From assembly GCA_900555525.1 (NCBI GenBank), contig USLP01000023.1, positions 1 to 10,655 on the forward strand: 10,655 bases of DNA, given 5' to 3'. Below the pieces are notes generated by a model. The model was not told where the DNA came from. It saw only the letters and a program-made list of their open reading frames with translations, and did no database searches. Of the stretch, positions 6,756 through 10,655 are shown piece after piece; position 1 is the stretch's first letter; each line of letters begins with the position of its first letter. A program made the translations under genes and the position numbers. Source of the DNA: an uncultured Eubacteriales bacterium. Lineage in GTDB: Bacteria; Bacillota; Clostridia; UMGS1840.

Positions 6756-8621
6756 ATGAAAAATTTCAAAGCGTTTAAGTATATAAAAAAGCTTGTTCCG
6801 ATTATATTTATATTTTGCATTTTGGCAACATATACGATATATTCGGGGCTTAAATCGTCGAATAAATATATCGCCTCGGAGGTAATTCATTATAATGACG
6901 AGCAGGCGGAAAAGGGCTTGGCGCCCACGGGAGAAAAGCTTGACGTAAACGAGATTAAATCGTCTGCCGTACTGTCAAAGGTTGTTGAAAAAATGGGACT
7001 TACGGGAATTTATTCCGTTGACAGCCTTATTTCAAGAATATTCATAACGCCTCTTCCCGATGAGGATAAGCTTGCGCAGAAAGAAGCAATGCTTGAGGAG
7101 GGCGAAGAATATATCTACGAGCCGAGTACGTTTGTGGTATCCTTTGCGGCGGCAAACGGCGAGGGTGCGGAATTTGCAAGGAAAATCCTTGACGAAACGC
7201 TGGACGTTTATTTTGCCGAATTCAGCCGAAAATACGTAAACGTCGCAACGGCAGACAACACAATCGAAAATTTAAGCACGGATAATTATGATTATATAGA
7301 AATGATGGAGCTTATCGACAAGGGAATAGACGGTACCTTAAAAACGCTTTATCAGCGCATGGAAAAAAGTCCGTATTATCATGCGACAAGCACGGGGGTA
7401 TCGTTCGGAGATTTGGCGGACGATTTCAATTATCTGCATTCTGTTTCCGTTTCGGCGCTTTTTTCAAAGATATATAAGCACCAGATTACAAAAAACAAGT
7501 CGGTTTTGCTTTCCGACTATCAGATGCGAATAGACGAAAACAACATCTCAAACGCAAAAGAGGAAAGCATAGTAAACGATATTGTTACCGTTATTGACGC
7601 ATACGTTGGGAAAATGCGCGAATCGGGAAACACGAATATAACGCACGAATATATCCTCGATGAGCTTCACGAAAAAAATCTTACGGATAAAAACGGCAAT
7701 CCTTTAAATACGGAGGGCGACCAGACGGTTACGTATGACGAGCTTATATACGGCTGGAGAGACCACAACGAAAACAGGGAACACGCAATTATAGATTCCG
7801 CATACAGCAAGTACGTTATAGACACGTTCGGGAAATGTACGGGAGTATGCAAGGCGAACGAATGCGCCGCCTCCGACAAAACCTGCACACAGCTTCATAA
7901 CGATTATTATCCGCAAATGGAAAAAGAGGTTTCGCAGGGGATAGAAAAGCTTGTGGCGGAGCTTACAAGGCTTTATGACCTCACAACGAAAACAAACGAC
8001 GAGTATAACGAATATTTGGGCGCAAGCTATATTTCGGTGCTTTCGTCATCATCGGTTAAAGAAAGCGTGAACGTGAAGCTTTATACGCTTATAGCGTTTT
8101 TCTTCATTATGATACTTTGCTTCGGCGGCGCTGTCATTATAGGAAGAACGGCGGATATTATAAATTATTTCTTCTATACGGACCGTATCACAGGACTTAA
8201 CAACAGAGCGTATTTTGACAGATATCTGAAATCAACGCAGAAAAAGCTTTTGTCCGAAGTCGTTGTCTGCTGTGACGTAAATCTTACGAATTTGCGTGAT
8301 ATAAACGAAAAATTTACACGTGAAACGGGCGACAATGTTCTTAAAATGTTTACGCATTATCTGAAGGACGCATTCGGAAGGTCGGACGCACTTTATATTT
8401 ATAACGGAAACGGAAGCTTTATAATAATCGTAAACGATACTGATTATATCACGGCGGAGGACATAATGAATATGTTTAATTTAAGCCTTAAAGCACGTGA
8501 AGAATATAAAGAAATAAATATAGAATATACGCTCGGCATTGCCGAAAGCGGAAAAGAAAACAGAACGGTAAGAAAGCTTATAAGCGTGGCAAACCAAAAC
8601 AAAAAAACATATAACGTATAA
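6756..8621 (+). CDS. Wzz/PCP-like protein fused to a degenerate GGDEF domain
   Basis: The 621-residue protein has a transmembrane helix at about 13-31, a long extracytoplasmic region (about 32-440), a second helix (about 441-463) and a cytoplasmic C-terminal domain (about 475-618). The head has SEVIHYNDEQAEKGLAP, VNEIKSSAVLSKVVEKMGL and ISRIFITPLP, a Wzz-type arrangement. The C-terminal domain follows the GGDEF order: DRITGLNNRAYFDRYL (476-491), CDVNLTNLRDINEKF (506-520), TGDNVLKMF (524-532). But the signature GG(D/E)EF is replaced by NGNGSF (550-555) and the RxxD inhibitory site is not in register, so cyclic-di-GMP synthesis is not expected. A four-Cys cluster (C361, C365, C370, C377) sits in the extracytoplasmic part. 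It is 14 bp after its paralogue and just before Wzy, which suggests a heteromeric chain-length complex with a cytoplasmic sensor or scaffold. The GGDEF call is by motif; ligand binding is inference. Confidence 0.82.
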   Translation: MKNFKAFKYIKKLVPIIFIFCILATYTIYSGLKSSNKYIASEVIHYNDEQAEKGLAPTGEKLDVNEIKSSAVLSKVVEKMGLTGIYSVDSLISRIFITPLPDEDKLAQKEAMLEEGEEYIYEPSTFVVSFAAANGEGAEFARKILDETLDVYFAEFSRKYVNVATADNTIENLSTDNYDYIEMMELIDKGIDGTLKTLYQRMEKSPYYHATSTGVSFGDLADDFNYLHSVSVSALFSKIYKHQITKNKSVLLSDYQMRIDENNISNAKEESIVNDIVTVIDAYVGKMRESGNTNITHEYILDELHEKNLTDKNGNPLNTEGDQTVTYDELIYGWRDHNENREHAIIDSAYSKYVIDTFGKCTGVCKANECAASDKTCTQLHNDYYPQMEKEVSQGIEKLVAELTRLYDLTTKTNDEYNEYLGASYISVLSSSSVKESVNVKLYTLIAFFFIMILCFGGAVIIGRTADIINYFFYTDRITGLNNRAYFDRYLKSTQKKLLSEVVVCCDVNLTNLRDINEKFTRETGDNVLKMFTHYLKDAFGRSDALYIYNGNGSFIIIVNDTDYITAEDIMNMFNLSLKAREEYKEINIEYTLGIAESGKENRTVRKLISVANQNKKTYNV

Positions 8622-8624
8622 AAA

Positions 8625-8632
8625 AGGGGTGA
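8625..8632 (+). promoter_or_regulatory. Ribosome binding site for the reconstructed polymerase start at 8637
   Basis: AGGGGTGA lies just before ATG 8637. The in-frame-looking ATG at 8768 has no site at a workable distance, so this element supports placing the true start of the Wzy-like gene at 8637, ahead of the frame break. Confidence 0.65.
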
Positions 8633-8636
8633 AAGC

Positions 8637-9901
8637 ATGGAAAACAAAATCATAGACGGCATTGTGAAATTTTATTTTATCGCCGTCTCGGTTTTGATGT
8701 ACTATTTCCTAACCGAAGTCATAGATATATCACATACCGCCATGCTTTTGCCCTGCTTCTTGCAGGTATGGGGATTATATGCTTTTTGGTGAAGCCCGAT
8801 ATAGGCAGGGGAACAGTGAGCGCAAAATCCGCACTTGTATACAGTGCGCCGCTTTTCGTAACGTTTTTGGTATCGCTTTTTATATGGTTTGTAAATACTG
8901 TCGATACGGACGTTATTTCAAGGGGACTTTCGTCAACGTTTATATATATGAATATGCTTTCGTTTGCGCTTGCCGCCGCCGCAATGCTTTATATATTCGG
9001 CGAAAAGGGGATTTGGTATAACCTTGCCGCAATACTGTGCGCAAACCTTATAATGATAGGCTCGATTATTGCAAAAAACGGCATAGGTGCATATTTTTCC
9101 GAGCTTACGGAGCTTATTCTGACATTTGCGAATAAAACGGGTTCCGTAATCGTGCAGGCGGAAATTCACGAGCTTGCGTTTTGCCTGGGGGCATACCTCA
9201 TTTATATGCTTCTAAAGCCGAAAAAAGGAATTTTATATCTTGTGCTTTTTGTCCTTTTGATGTTCTGCTTTCTTTCGGCATTCAAGCGTATAGCCATGAT
9301 TGCCGTTGCGGTTGCGCTTGCGTTCGGCTATCTTCTTAAATTCGTGTCAAAATACAGCGAAAAATCCGCAATGAGAATGACGGTGTTTTTTACCGTTCTT
9401 ACAATCCTTATTTTAATAGGCTATGTCGGCGCAATAAAAATGAATGTGTTTGAAATGCTCGAAAAAATGGGAATTGATACGAGCGGACGTGTTAAAATTT
9501 ATAAGTCGGTTTCCGACTGCTACGAATTTTCGCCGAGTTTTTTGGGCAACGGGATAGGTTTTCTCACCTATCGCCTAAATTCAAAAATGCATATCGGCGT
9601 TGCGGCGGTGCATAACGATTTTTTGCAGTATTTTATCGACCTCGGCTTTTGGGGTTATATTTTGTGGCTCATATCGATAACGCTTACGCGTGTTCTTTAT
9701 TTCGGACGCAAGGGGAAAATCCAAAGCGCCGTTACGGCTTTTTCGCTTACGCTGTATCTCGTTATCGTATCGTCAACGGATAACACGATGAGTTATCCGC
9801 TTTTGACAGCCGTGCTTGCAATTCTCATGATTGGAGACGGCTATGACAAAAACGTAAAAGAAACGGAGGTACCTTTTTATGAAAATTCTTATGGTAAATA
9901 A
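8637..9901 (+). pseudogene. Wzy/O-antigen-ligase-like polysaccharide polymerase, probable 1-bp frameshift near the start
   Basis: From ATG 8637 the frame encodes a first membrane helix, MENKIIDGIVKFYFIAVSVL and on to HTAMLL, but ends at TGA 8790-8792 after 51 residues. The remainder is in another frame, picking up with ALLLAGMGIICFL around 8749 and running to TAA 9899-9901. Adding one base at about 8745-8752 would join them as HTAMLL-x-LLLAGMGII and give about 421 residues, the usual Wzy length. The downstream part has many transmembrane segments and the Wzy_C/O-antigen-ligase pattern: SGRVKIYKSV (239-248, numbered from the ATG at 8768), FLGNGIGF, then VHNDFLQYFIDLGFWG with HND at 282-284. 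Wzy would polymerise repeat units on the outer membrane face. Its end overlaps the next gene by 23 bp. Whether the break is real or a sequencing error cannot be told here; the ATG 8768 product would lack the first helix. Confidence 0.82.
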
Positions 9902-10655
9902 ATTTCTTTATCCCAAAGGCGGAGCGGAAAGCTATATGCTTAACCTTGCCGAGGAGCTTAAAAGAAACGGGCATGAGGTGGAATATTTCGGAATGTATGA
10001 CGAAAAAAACACTGTCGGAAATTCCTTGGGACTTTATACAAAAAATTTGGATTTTCATTCAAACGGTGCGGAAAGATTGCTTTATCCGTTTAAAATACTT
10101 TATTCATTCGAGGCTAAAAGGAAAATCGGATGTGTAATAGACAGTTTTAAACCCGATATAGTCCATATGAATAACATAAATTTTCAGCTTACTCCGTCTA
10201 TGGTGTCCGCCGTGAAAAAGCGAGGTATACCGCTTGTGCAGACGGTTCACGATTATCAGATGATATGCCCGAATCACCTTTTGTATAATTTTTCGGAAAA
10301 TAAACCGTGCGAAAGGTGCGTAAACGGCAGTAAGCTTAATTGCTTTAAATATAAATGTATTCACCAATCGCGCATAAAAAGCCTTTTGGGTACGCTTGAG
10401 GCATGGCTTTATAAGCTTTTGGGAACGTATAAAGCGGTGGATTTATATATCTGTCCGAGTCGATTTTTGGAGAATAAGCTAAAAAAAAGCGCAGGCTTTT
10501 ATAACGAAAAAACCTTTATGCTTCATAATTTTATAAACGTAAACGAAACGACAAAATCACAGCCTGCCCCAAAAGAGCCGTATATTGCGTTTATCGGACG
10601 TTTTTCGGAGGAAAAGGGCGTGGAATTGCTTGCGCAAACGGCGCAGCTGCTGTCC
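9879..10655 (+). CDS. GT4-family glycosyltransferase, 5' part (3' end outside window)
   Basis: The frame from ATG 9879 is open to the window end (259 residues). The gene starts inside the end of the polymerase gene, with GGAGGT at 9865-9870 and 8 bp spacing, a strong site that decides this start. The N terminus MKILMVNKFLYPKGGAESYM has the GT4 glycine-rich loop (KGGAESY). It is followed by the donor/acceptor domain strands DIVHMNN and VQTVHDYQMICP. A Cys-rich loop follows (CPNHLLY, CERC, NCFKYKC), a feature seen in one subgroup of GT4 enzymes. The C-terminal nucleotide-sugar domain begins at YIAFIGRFSEEKGVELL; the EX7E motif would lie beyond the window. Expected role: adding one sugar of the repeat unit at the cytoplasmic membrane face. 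Confidence 0.9.
   Translation, partial: MKILMVNKFLYPKGGAESYMLNLAEELKRNGHEVEYFGMYDEKNTVGNSLGLYTKNLDFHSNGAERLLYPFKILYSFEAKRKIGCVIDSFKPDIVHMNNINFQLTPSMVSAVKKRGIPLVQTVHDYQMICPNHLLYNFSENKPCERCVNGSKLNCFKYKCIHQSRIKSLLGTLEAWLYKLLGTYKAVDLYICPSRFLENKLKKSAGFYNEKTFMLHNFINVNETTKSQPAPKEPYIAFIGRFSEEKGVELLAQTAQLLS

Noticed and set aside
8738..8760. Programmed -1 ribosomal frameshift in the polymerase gene.
   Set aside because: No X-XXY-YYZ slippery heptamer in the right register and no clear downstream stimulatory structure; a 1-bp deletion is simpler.

Overview
The window looks like part of a surface-polysaccharide (capsule or exopolysaccharide) locus of the Wzx/Wzy type from a low-to-moderate GC bacterium, most likely an uncultured gut-type Clostridia (Bacillota). 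This rests on the AT-rich codon use, AGGAGG-like ribosome binding sites before almost every gene, tight same-strand packing, and protein families typical of clostridial polysaccharide loci. No rRNA, tRNA or CRISPR was seen. All genes are on the + strand. I give no species name because nothing in the sequence fixes one.

Layout. Bases 2-1129: 3' part of a Wzx-type flippase. 1126-1900: a sugar transferase with a DxD motif, interrupted by a 40-bp out-of-frame insertion between 15-bp direct repeats. 1926-2606: small phosphoglycosyl transferase that would start the lipid-linked repeat unit. 2607-3015: the only large gap, mostly filled by a 277-bp palindromic MITE-like element (2681-2957) with terminal inverted repeats, a possible 4-bp target duplication and a predicted three-way-junction fold. 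3016-4173: GT4 glycosyltransferase. 4154-5365: membrane-anchored metallophosphoesterase with an N-terminal cytoplasmic domain resembling DnaA domain I. 5380-6741 and 6756-8621: two related Wzz/PCP-like chain-length proteins, the second with a degenerate GGDEF domain at its C terminus. 8637-9901: Wzy-like polymerase with a probable 1-bp deletion near its start. 9879-10655: a second GT4 glycosyltransferase that runs off the window.

How the parts would work together (inference from families). The phosphoglycosyl transferase loads the first sugar on undecaprenyl phosphate, the glycosyltransferases extend it, Wzx flips it, Wzy polymerises it, and the two PCP-like proteins set chain length. The degenerate GGDEF domain could let a nucleotide or partner protein tune polymerisation. 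The role of the metallophosphoesterase is unknown. No BY-kinase or its phosphatase is seen in the window.

Most worth checking: the Wzz-GGDEF fusion, the DnaA_N-like/metallophosphoesterase fusion, the cloverleaf-like intergenic element, and the two broken reading frames. The broken frames could be real inactivation of the locus or assembly errors.
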